The position numbers and the translations under genes were made by a program. A stretch of 64,000 nucleotides of DNA, from NCBI RefSeq assembly GCF_029227915.1, contig NC_079885.1, forward strand, positions 13,961,001 to 14,025,000, in the 5' to 3' direction. This DNA comes from Hydractinia symbiolongicarpus. Taxonomy: Eukaryota > Cnidaria > Hydrozoa > Anthoathecata > Hydractiniidae. The notes beneath the pieces are model-generated. The model saw nothing but the letters and a program-made list of their open reading frames with translations, ran no database searches and was not told the origin of the DNA. This document shows positions 23,145-32,698 of this stretch, piece by piece (the first letter of the stretch is position 1; every line of letters starts with the position of its first letter).

Positions 23145-26100
23145 TTTAAACGTAAATACTGTCGTTCCAACTGCCTGCGCAGGTTACCATAGGAGTAGTC
23201 CTTCCAGTCTCAATGGACTGTGACGTCCCAAGTCCTTTTCCTTGGCGCCATGGCTTTAGAACAATGTTAACTCCGTGCACAGCTCTCTAAATGCTGTAAC
23301 ATGGCCTTTTGCAGACTAATAAAGGCTTTAAACATAAATACTGTCGTTCCAACTGCCTGCGCAGGTTACCATAAGAGTAGTCCTTCCAGTCTCAATGCAC
23401 TATGACGTCCCAAGTCCTTTTCCTTGGCGCCATGGCTATAGAACACTGTCAACTACGTGCACAGCCCTCTAAAGGCAGTAATATGGCCATTTGCAGCCTA
23501 ATAAAGCCTTTACACGAAAATACCGTGATTCCCCCACCTCCGCGGGATACCATTGGTCTAGTCCTTCCAGTCCCAATGGACTACAACGTGCCAATTCGTT
23601 TTCTTTGGCACCTTGGCGTTAGAAGACCGGTAACTACGCGCACAGTCCTCTAAATGCTGTAGCATGGCCTTTTACAGACTAATAAAGGTCTTACACGCAA
23701 ATCACGTTCTTCCACGCCCCAAGCAAGGTTACCAATGGTCTAATGTTCCCAGTCTTAATGGAATATGACGTCTCAAGTCCTTTTCCTTGGCGTCATGGCG
23801 TTAGAGCACTGTGAACTATGTGCACAGCCCTCTAAATGCTGCAATATGTCCTTTTACAGACTAATAAAGGCCTTGCACGTAAATCACGTTCTTCCACGTC
23901 CCCAGCAAGGCTACCAATGGCCTAGTGTTCCCAGTCTTAATGGACTACAACGTGCCAAGTCCTTTTCCTGGACGCCATGGCTATAGAACACCGTTAACTA
24001 CGTGCACAGCCTTCTAAAGGCAGTATTATGTCCTTTTGCAGACTAATAAAGACCTTACATATAAATAACGTGCTTCCATGCTCCCAGCCATGCTACCATT
24101 GATCTAGTCCTTCAAGTCTCAATGGAATACGACGTTCCAAGTCGTTTTCCTTCGCGCTATGGCGTTAGAACACTGTTAACCACGTGCACGGCCCTTTGAA
24201 CGCTGTATAATGGCAATTTGCAGCCTATTAACGGCCTTATACGTAAATACTGTCGCTCCACCTGCCTGCGCAAGTTACCATTGGTGTAGTCCTTCCAGTC
24301 TCAATGGACTATGACGTCCCAAGTCGTTTTCTTTGACGCCGTGACGTTTGAAAACCGCAAGTACGCGCACAGTCCTCTAAATGCTATAGTATGGCTATTT
24401 GCAGCCTAATAAAGGCCTTACACGTAAATCACGTTCTTCCACGTCCCCAGCAAGGCTACCAATGGTCTAGTGTTCCCAGTCTTAATGGAATGTGACGTCC
24501 AAAGTCCTTTTCCTTGACGCCATGGCTATAGAACACTGTTAACTACGTGCACAGCCCCCTGTAAGCCGTATTATTGCCTTTGCAGCCTAATAAAGGCCTT
24601 AGACGTAAACCACGTGTTTCCACGCTCCCAGCCAGGCTACCATTGATCTAGTCCTTCAAGTTTCAATGGACTACAACTTGCCTAGTCGCTCTCCTTGGCG
24701 TCATGGCTTTAGAGCACTGTGAACTATGTGCAAAGCCCTCTAAATGCTGCAGTATGTCCTTTTACAGACTAATAAATGCCTTGCACGTAAATCAAGTTCT
24801 TCCACGTCCCCAGCAAGGCTACCAATGGCCTAGTGTTCCCAGTCTCAATGGACTACAACGTGCCAAGTCCTTTTCCTTGACGCCATGGCTATATAACGCT
24901 GTTAACTACGTGCACAGCCTTCTAAAAGCAGTATTATGTCCTTTTGCAGACTAATAAAGACCTTACACGTAAATAACGTGCTTCCATGCTCCCAGCCATG
25001 CTACCATTGATCTAGTCCTTCAAGTCTCAATGGAATACGACGTTCCAAGTAGTTTTCCTTCGCGCTATGGCGTTAAAACACTGTTAACTACGTGCACGGC
25101 CCTTTGAACGCTGTAATATGGCCATTTGCAGCCTATTAACGGCCTTATACGTAAATTCCATCGCTCCACCTGCCTGCGCAAGTTACCATTGGTGTAGTCC
25201 TTCCAGTCTCAATGGACTATGACGTCCCAAGTCGTTTTCTTTGACGCCGTGACGTTTGAAAACCCGCAAGTACGCGCACAGTCCTCTAAATGTTATAGTA
25301 TGGCTTTTGTAAGTCTAAAAAAGGCCTTACGCGTAAATCACGTGCTTCCACTTTCCAAACCAGGCTACCAATGGTGTACCTTTCCGACTATCACTGAACT
25401 ACGACGTCCCAATTCCTTTTCCTTGGCGTTTTAGCGTTAAAACACTTTTAATTATGTGCACAGGCCTCTAAATGCTGTAATATTGCCTTTTGTAGCCAAA
25501 TAAAGGCTTTACACGGAAATAACGTGGTTCCACCACCCTTCGCGGGATACCATTAGTCTTGTCCTTCCAGTCTCAATGGACTATGACGTGCCAAGTCATT
25601 TTCCTTGGCGCCATGGCTTTAGCACACTGTTAAATCCGTGCACGGCCCTCTAAAGGCTGTAATATTGCCTTTTACAGACTAATAAAGGTCTTACACGCAA
25701 ATCACGTTCTTCCACGCCCCAAGCAAGGTTACCAATGGTCTAGTGTTCCCAGTCTTAATGGAATATGACGTCTCAAGTCCTTTTCCTTGACGCCATGGCT
25801 TTACAACACTGTTAACTACGTCCACAGCCCTCTAAATGCGGCATTATCGTCTTTTGCAGCCTAATAAAGGCCTTAGACGTAAACCACGTGCTCCCATGCT
25901 CCCAGCCAGGCTACCATTGATCTACTCTTTCAAGTCTCAATGGACTACAACTTGCCTAGTCGTTCTGCTTGGCGTCATGGCGTTAGAGCACTGTGAACTA
26001 TGTGCACAGCCCTCTAAATGCTGCAATATGTCCTTTTACAGACTAATAAAGGCGTTGCACGTAAATCACGTTCTTCCACGTCCCCAGCAAGGCTACCAAT

Positions 26101-26926
26101 GGCCTAGTGTTCCCAGTCTCAATGGACTATAACGTGCCAAGTCCTTCTCCTTGACGCCATGGCTATAGAACACTGTTAACTACGTGCACAGCCTTCTAAA
26201 TGCAGTATTATGTCCTTTTGCAGACTAATAAAGACCTTACACGTAAATAACGTGCTTCCATGCTCCCAGCCATGCTACCATTGATCTAGTCCTTCAAGTC
26301 TCATTGGAATACGACGTTCCAAGTCGTTTTCCTTCGCGCTATGGCGTTAGAACACTGTTAACCACGTGCACGGCCCTTTGAACGCTGTAATAAGGCCATT
26401 TGCAGCCTATTAACGGTCTTATACGTAAATACTGTCGCTCCACCTGCCTGCTACCATTGGTGTAGTCCTTCCAGTCTCAATGGACTATGACGTCCCACGT
26501 CGTTTTCTTTGACGCCGTGACGTTTGAAAACCGCAAGTACGCGCACAGACCTCTAAATGCTATAGTATGGCTTTTGTAAGTCTAAAAAAGGCCTTACGCG
26601 TAAATCACGTGCTTCCACTCTCCAAACCAGGCTACCAATGGTGTACCTTTCCGACTATCATTGAACTACGATGTCCCAATTCCTTTTCCTTGGCGTTTTA
26701 GCGTTAAAACACTTTTAATTATGTGCACAGGCCTCTAAATGCTGTAATATTGCCTTTTGTAGCCAAATAAAGGCTTTACACGGAAATAACGTGATTCCAC
26801 CACCCTCCGCGGGATACCATTGGTCTAGTGCTTCCAGTATTAATAGACTACAACGTGCCAAGTCGTTTTCTTTGGCACCTTGGCGTTAGAAGACCGGCAA
26901 CTACGCGCACAGTCCTCTAAATGCTA
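23101..26926 (+). repeat. Satellite array, segment IV (+ orientation)
   Basis: About 21 monomers in + orientation, mirror partner of segment III. About 23788-24695 (908 bp, five monomers) has no counterpart in the left arm. Monomer types of 24.1-26.9 kb recur at 44.7-46.9 kb, for example the 10-bp-shortened CTGCCTGCTACC variant at 26447, 44928 and 57006. The array is interrupted at 26927 by the retrotransposon. No gene is visible. Confidence 0.95.
26921..26925 (+). other. Putative target-site duplication, 5' side (ATGCT)
   Basis: The satellite before the element ends CTCTAAATGCT(A), and the satellite after it resumes with AAATGCTGTAAC at the same monomer position. ATGCT occurs on both sides. 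The exact edge is ambiguous by a few bases because the LTR ends share TAAATG with the target. Confidence 0.55.
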
Positions 26927-27073
26927 TGTAAATAATGACGCCATTATTATTTTTTCGGGGTTTTCCCGCATTCTTCTTTTTTTGTTGTACAATTTTTCTA
27001 GAGAGTATAGTTGAGAAAGATAACGAGTAGAGTACACGAGGTACTTGATTTTGATATTTTATGAATCTTTAAA
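26927..27073 (+). repeat. 5' LTR (about 147 bp)
   Basis: Shares 147 bp with 32548-32694 except one T/C in a CGGGG...CCCG box. It starts TGTAAATAATG. The end is inferred from loss of identity after TTTAAATG and from the TGG immediately following, which would begin the primer-binding site. This is short for the superfamily. The edge is uncertain by about 3 bp. Confidence 0.8.
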
Positions 27074-27090
27074 TGGCGCTCGATTGATGG
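27074..27090 (+). promoter_or_regulatory. Putative tRNA primer-binding site
   Basis: A TGGCGCTCGATTGATGG stretch directly follows the inferred 5' LTR end, as expected for pairing with the CCA end of a tRNA. I could not assign the tRNA. Confidence 0.5.
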
Positions 27091-27320
27091 ACTTTTGATA
27101 TTATTTTTGGATATTTACTTGAATTGGTGGACTTGTGATGTTGTGTGGATATTATTTGCTCGAATTGGTGGATTTATGTTATGAACTTTAACTTAGCTTA
27201 GACAGTGTTTGTTATTCTGAAATCGTCTTATTGTGTACTGCACGTCAAATTTCAAAAACTTTCATTTTTCATGCTTCCAGTTTCATTGGTTTCATTTTTT
27301 GCATTACATTAAATTTCATT
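27091..27320 (+). other. Untranslated leader of Bel/Pao element
   Basis: 230 bp between the putative primer-binding site and the gag ATG. It is AT-rich, with two similar GAATTGGTGGA blocks about 50 bp apart. An open frame from 27231 runs into gag, but its first 30 residues are not gag-like. No other feature is seen. Confidence 0.6.
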
Positions 27321-28298
27321 ATGTCTACTGCGACTACGAGGAAGAGTGCAAGGCGAAAGGGGTTGCGGTCTATTGCGAGCACTTTGCGCGAGCGAATTGA
27401 TGTCATAGTTAAGGACTTTTCGGAGGAGAAACGAGCAGAAATTATTTCTTTACAGACCACTTTAATTGACACTGTTAAACAGTTAAAGGAGTTAGATGAA
27501 GAGCTATACGGTGTTTTATCAGGTGAAGAGATCGAAACCGACGTTATGGAGGCTACAGAATTTTATCTATTAGTGAACATGAGTCTCGCGACTATTACTA
27601 CCGCTACCGGACCACATGTTTCAGCCACAGAATCGACACGGTCTGTTGAAAAGAAATCGATGAGACTACCCAAAATAGAACTGAGCAAATTTAATGGGAA
27701 CCCTTTGAATTGGCCCTCGTTTTGGGACCAGTTTAATTCAGCCATTAATGACAATGACAGTTTGAATGCAATTGATAAATTTAATTATTTGAAGAGATAC
27801 GTCGAAGGAACCGCTTTATCAACTATTTCTGGGTTAGAATTGACGAACAGTAACTACGAAAATGCTATAGAGTTGCTTAGAAACCGTTTTGGCAACGAAC
27901 AGGTGCTCATTAACGCGCACATGGAAGCCCTGTTGAAGATTGAGTCAGTACGATCAATGGATAACACCCAACAATTGAGAAAACTTTATAATGATGTTGA
28001 GAACTGTATTCGAAATTTGAAAAATTTGAAGTATAATAGCGAAATGCTGAGTTTATTGATTCCGGTTCTGAACGAAAGAATTCCCAACGAATTACGAATG
28101 ATTATTTCTAGAAACTTTGGAGAGGAGAAGTGGAAAAAAATGTGTTTTCTGTCACGATTCTCACTCTCCGTCGAGGTGTTCAAAAGTTACCAACGTACAA
28201 ACACGTTCGCAAATTATGAAAAAGGAAGGGCGTTGCTTTTTATGCTTGCAGCATGGACACATTTCAAAGAACTGTTGTTCAAATTACATATGCAATAG
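27321..28298 (+). pseudogene. gag: gag (DUF1759-type capsid region), 3' end frame-broken
   Basis: Structural protein of the retrotransposon particle. The ATG at 27321 was chosen over an in-frame one at 27231 because the protein from here starts with a typical gag N-terminus: a basic stretch (RKSARRKG), then a probable coiled coil with EEKRAEI and KQLKELDEEL. Residues about 110-240 form the DUF1759 region with KFNGNPLNWPSFW and a predicted helical capsid segment. After ISRNFGEE, near 28120, the frame departs from gag. The zinc knuckles that should follow lie in another frame (28117 onward). In related elements roughly a hundred residues usually separate these parts, so an internal deletion with frame change is likely. 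The left copy carries the same lesion. Confidence 0.9.
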
Positions 28299-28878
28299 AT
28301 GTGGAAGACGTCACCACATCTCTTTGTGTATGAAAGAAAAACGTGCCGAAAGAAAAGATAAAGACAACAATGGCTCGGAGGAAAACCCTTCTAACGAAAC
28401 CAACGCGAATCACATCAGCCAAGAAAACAAAGGAATTCTTTTGCAGACGGCTAAAGCTTTTGTTTCGAAAGAAAGGGAGAGCAGGAACATACAAACGAGA
28501 TTCATGTTTGATTCAGGTAGCCAGAGAACATATGTCACAAATGAACTGAAAGAAAAACTGAATTTAGAAACAATTCGAAAGGAGAAATTAATTATTAACA
28601 CTTTTGGCCATAGCAACAGCCAATCGAGAGAGCTACCCGTTGTTAAGTTGTATGTAAAAACCCCTGACCGCTCATCTACCGTACCCATCGAAGCCATTGC
28701 CGTACCAAACATTTGCGCTCCTCTCTCAAATCAGAATGCGAAATATTACGCTGATAATTACGAACACTTGAAGCGGTTGAAATTAGCAGATTTTTCAAAT
28801 GGTGAAACGAGAATGAATGTTCACGTTCTGATTGGTTTAGACCATTATTATTCATTCATTACCGGCGAAGTTGTTTGA
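28117..28878 (+). pseudogene. gag zinc knuckles and aspartic protease segment
   Basis: This frame encodes the nucleocapsid part and the protease. Three zinc knuckles come first, within residues 9-70: CX2CX3HX4C, a canonical CX2CX4HX4C, and CX2CX3HX4C, the usual Bel/Pao arrangement for RNA binding. A charged linker follows, then a DUF1758-like retropepsin with FDSGS (Asp at 28510-28512). It ends at TGA 28876-28878, but the same frame continues into RT. The text after the stop (PRGGPIAINSKLGW) is the conserved protease-RT linker, so the stop interrupts one original gene. There is no ATG at the start; the open frame simply begins where the gag frame was broken. Confidence 0.9.
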
Positions 28879-31800
28879 GATCCGAGAGGCGGTCCTATCG
28901 CTATCAATTCCAAACTTGGCTGGATTTTGTCCGGAGGTGAACAGTCGAAAGCGAACGAATCAAGCTGCATGGAAGTCCACGCCTGCCGTATTGATACCGG
29001 AAACACAATTCTCCGTGACGAGTTGAACAAGTTTTGGCAAATTGAGTCGATCGGTGACGGAGAAAACGAAAACGTATTATCTTCCTTTAAACAAACTCTT
29101 GAATTCAACGGTGAACGCTACGTGACCGAATTACCATTTCGTCCTGATCATGATAAACTTTCCGATAATTTTGCAGTTTCGAAACAACGCTTAGATTCTC
29201 TTGTTAACAAACGATTACGAAATGAACCTGATTTAGCTGTGCAATACAACGACGTTTTTGAAGACTACGAATCGAAACAGATTATAGAAAAAGTTCCAGA
29301 AAGTGAGATAGCTTGCGAAAATGCTTACTACCTTCCGCATCATCCGGTTGTACGCCAAGATAAAAGTACAACGAAAGTTCGTCCTGTTTTTGATGGATCT
29401 TGTGCCGTTCACAAACCATCCCTCAATGACATTTTGTACTCTGGTCCTAATTTACTTGCTAAGGTGTTTGACATTCTGCTGAGATTCCGTACGAACTACG
29501 TCGCTTTAGTTGCTGATATTCAACAAGCCTTCTTGAATATTGAAATCGCTGAGAAAGACCGTAATTATCTTCGTTTTTTGTGGAAAGAAAACCCTACAGA
29601 GAACGATTCAAAGCTCATTATCTATCGATTTCTGCATGTCGTGTTTGGGTTAACGTGCAGTCCGTTTTTACTCAATGGGACAATCCAACACCACTTGGAG
29701 ACTTACGAAATTATCTGCCCCGAAATTACTGATGTTTTGAAGGATGACTTGTACGTCGATGACCTAACAACCGGTACCGATACCGTAACTAAAGGCAAGA
29801 AACTTTACGAAATTAGTAAACAAATCATGAAAGAAGGAGGGTTCAATTTGCGAAAATGGGCTACTAATAACAATGAATTACAAACTTTTATAGATAAAAT
29901 TGAGAAAGTGAATTCTGAACCGAATAGCGACAAAACTGTTAACCCCAAAGTATTAGGGGTCGAGTGGGACATCGACAGAGATATTCTAGTGTACCGATTT
30001 GACGAGTTATTGAAACGAGCGAAAGAACTGTTTCCAACAAAAAGAAACATTTTACGTATATCTGCTTCATTTTATGACCCGTTGGGCCTGATCGCACCAA
30101 TCACCACCAAAGTAAAGGTTCTTTTCCAGAAATGTTGTCAACACAAGTCCGACTGGGATGATCCACTGCAAGGGGAACTGCTTAAACAATGGAGAGATAT
30201 ATTGAACGATTTTGCGAATTTACAAACTTTTGAGATACCACGTTATTTATTCTGTGAACCGCGTCATGAAATTCAATCAATTAAACTGCATGGATTTTGT
30301 GATAGCTCGACGATTGCCTACGCTGCTGTGATTTATGCAAAAATACGAACTAACCTCGGCGTAAGTGTTTCGCTAGTGACTGCTAAAACGAAAGTTGCGC
30401 CCCTAAAGCCGCATTCTGTTCCACGTTTAGAATTGCTAGGATGTGCTCTCTTAGCAAAGTTGATGAGCCATGTGCTTAATGCGATCAATGGTAGATTGAA
30501 AGTTGATCGTTTTTTCGGTTGGTCAGATTCGGAAGTTGCCCTTTGTTGGCTAAAAGGCAAATTGAAGCAGTGGAAGCCATGGGTAGAAAACAGAGCTGTT
30601 TATGTTCGATCAGTCATTCCATCGGAATCATGGTTTCACGTTTCCACCATTCATAACCCCAGTGATATACCTACCAGACCAGACAAAATTGGTGACTTCA
30701 ATTCAAATTTGTGGTTAAACGGTCCTGAATTTCTGTCTGATTCCAGCTTTGTTCCACCTGAGTTTTATGTCAACAAACATTCATTTGATGTTTTGTCAGA
30801 AGAGAAGAAAGGTCATGTCACTACTAACATTAGTCATTCCACTCATCATTGTCATTCGCAGTTACATGATATTATAGACGAGACTAAGTTTAGCTCACTG
30901 AAAAAGCTTATAACTACCATTGGATATGTTTACAGATTTGCGAATAAATTGTTAAATCGAATTCGAAAAAGAGACTTATCAGTATGCAACGATCGTGAAC
31001 TGTCGACTCAAGAATACAAAAGTGCATTTGATATTTTGATTACAAACAATCAACGAAAACTTCGAAACAACCAAAACTACTTCAACAAACTTTCGTCCGC
31101 CCTGAAGTTGTTTTATGATGAGAAAGGAGATTTACGTGTTAAAGGACGTTTTGGTGAGAATAAAAAGCTTTCATATGACGAAAGGTATCCGTTGATTCTT
31201 TCGAGTGATTCACATTTTACAAAACTTCTGGTTGAAGATGCCCACGAAAAAACATTTCATCAAGGCGTAGAAGCGACACTCAACATGTTACGAATGAAGT
31301 TTTGGATTCCAAAAGGTAGACGCACAATCAAATCCATTTTACGACAGTGCATTGTTTGTCGACGATACCAAGGCAAACCTATTAAATCACCACCGACTCC
31401 AGATCTACCAGAATACAGGTATTGCGCTTCGAGAGCTTTTGAACATGTTGGGTTCGATCATGCTGGTCCACTCTACATTCGTACCGAGAACCGAAACACA
31501 ACAAAGGTATACGTATTAATACTTACATGTGCTACTACTAGAGCTGTGCACTTTGAGCTTTCACCCGATTTAAAGACGCCAGCGTTCATTAGAGCTTTCA
31601 AAAGATTTCAATCCAGAAGAGGAACGCCTGCTACGGTTGTGCATGATAACTTTAAAACGTTTAAATCTAACTATGTAAAAAGATTTATGAGACATGAGTC
31701 TATTGAAACTAACCCGATTCTCCCCAAGAGTCCTTGGTGGGGAGAATTTTATGAAAGGATCGTCAGATCAATGAAAACCGCCTTGCGTAAGACCATTGGG

Positions 31801-32463
31801 AAGGCACTATTGACTTTCGAAGAGCTCGAGACAGTTCTGTGCCAAGTTGAAGCATCGATTAACTCAAGACCACTTACATATCAGAGTGAGGACGATCTTG
31901 GACAGACTATCACACCTTTGCATTTGATTTACGGCTCGAACATTGTTGGTGCTGAATGTGTCCCAATGAATGATACCGACCAGTGCTCGAAACGATTACT
32001 TTATGTACAACGAGTGCTTGACGATCAGTGGCGACGATTTTATCGAACGTATTTGAACGAATTACGGCAACATCACTTCTACAGAAAGGATGGCAGAGAA
32101 ACACCTGATTTAAAGTTGAACGACGTCGTGGTGGTGAAAGATGATAACCAACTGCCAAGAAGTAGATGGTCATTGGGTAAAGTTACGGAACTGATCTATG
32201 GAAAGGACGGATTTATTCGTGGTGCGAAGATTCAGGTTAACACCAAGAAAGGACTTGTTTCTACGATAACGCGTCCTATTCAAAAACTGATTCCACTTGA
32301 AATAGCAAATGAGACTGAAAACGAAGTTAAAAAAGTTGAAAAAAGTGAACTTGAAAAACCCGCTGAAGACACTCTCAATGAAGATGGGCAACAACGAAGG
32401 CCGACGAGAAAGGCTGCGGTTGAAGGACAGTTGATGCGTAAACTCCGCGAAGAGTATTTATAG
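28879..32463 (+). pseudogene. pol: pol: reverse transcriptase, RNase H, integrase, DUF5641 tail
   Basis: The long open frame after the TGA holds the replication enzymes. RT shows its first catalytic Asp in VADIQQAF (29515) and the YVDD box (29752-29763), followed by the Pao/A17 segment with FYDPLGLIAPIT. RNase H has D (30301), E (30430), D (30526) and D (30664), a complete D-E-D-D set. Integrase has an HHCC zinc domain (about 31237-31370) and a catalytic core with D (31456), D (31645) and E (31753), spaced D-X62-D-X35-E. The tail, about 31990-32290, is DUF5641-like and is followed by a charged end. All key residues are present. The only defect I see is the upstream stop, which leaves no normal start or linkage to gag. 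Confidence 0.93.
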
Positions 32464-32535
32464 TTTTTTTTGACATATATATATATTTAGGATTTCTTTA
32501 TGTTTAGTCATACCGTGTTGACATCGGACATGTCA
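32464..32535 (+). other. 3' untranslated stretch of Bel/Pao element
   Basis: Short AT-rich segment after the pol stop with a T run and an (AT)n run. No gene. Confidence 0.6.
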
Positions 32536-32547
32536 ACGGGGGGAGTA
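32536..32547 (+). promoter_or_regulatory. Polypurine tract
   Basis: ACGGGGGGAGTA lies immediately before the 3' LTR, the position and composition expected of the plus-strand DNA primer of LTR elements. Confidence 0.85.
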
Positions 32548-32694
32548 TGTAAATAATGACGCCATTATTATTTTTTCGGGGTTTCCCCGCATTCTTCTTT
32601 TTTTGTTGTACAATTTTTCTAGAGAGTATAGTTGAGAAAGATAACGAGTAGAGTACACGAGGTACTTGATTTTGATATTTTATGAATCTTTAAA
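32548..32694 (+). repeat. 3' LTR (about 147 bp)
   Basis: Identical to 26927-27073 except for one C/T, which makes the internal CGGGG-TTT-CCCCG box a perfect palindrome. After TTTAAATG (32696) the sequence is satellite. It could be read as a longer LTR truncated here, but the identical monomer position on both sides and the adjacent TGG in the 5' copy favour a complete short LTR. Confidence 0.8.
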
Positions 32695-32698
32695 TGCT
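32694..32698 (+). other. Putative target-site duplication, 3' side (ATGCT)
   Basis: Matches 26921-26925. It overlaps the ambiguous LTR edge by one base. Confidence 0.5.

Larger units (their letters stand above)
23101..31371 (+). repeat. Right arm of large inverted duplication (8271 bp)
   Basis: Partner of 12673-22576. It spans + orientation satellite (23101-26926) and the first 4445 bp of the right Bel/Pao copy. Homology ends after base 31371, in the codon following the integrase zinc-binding motif. The right copy continues normally beyond it, so this arm is probably the source and the left arm the duplicate. Confidence 0.92.
26927..32694 (+). mobile_element. Bel/Pao LTR retrotransposon, right copy with both LTRs
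   Basis: The element runs 5' LTR, primer-binding site, gag, zinc knuckles, protease, RT, RNase H, integrase, DUF5641-like C-terminus, polypurine tract, 3' LTR, about 5.77 kb in total. Domain order and motifs (DUF1759 gag, Pao RT with YVDD, integrase after RNase H, DUF5641 tail, no envelope gene) place it in Bel/Pao. Both ends abut + satellite, which resumes at the same monomer position. The LTRs differ at one of about 147 positions, so insertion was recent. Gag is frame-broken and pol has one TGA, so this copy is probably not autonomous. The left copy at 12673-17117 is an inverted duplicate of its 5' three quarters. Confidence 0.95.

Noticed and set aside
27231-27320. Gag start at the upstream in-frame codon 27231
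   Set aside because: The residues before 27321 are hydrophobic leader read-through, unlike gag. The ATG at 27321 begins a typical gag N-terminus.
28927-28929. Start codon of pol at 28927
   Set aside because: It is a TTG inside the conserved protease-RT linker. The frame is open upstream to the TGA at 28876, so this is not a real start.
12673-31371. Inverted repeat as a purely technical fold-back read artefact
   Set aside because: Not fully excluded. However, the arms differ by a 2541-bp and a 908-bp whole-monomer change and have a spacer, and the left arm joins unrelated satellite at a sharp point, which a simple fold-back would not give.
12673-32694. Two independent Bel/Pao insertions in opposite orientation
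   Set aside because: Both have the same flanking satellite in mirror image, the same TGA and gag lesion, and near-identical sequence. Duplication of one insertion explains all of this.
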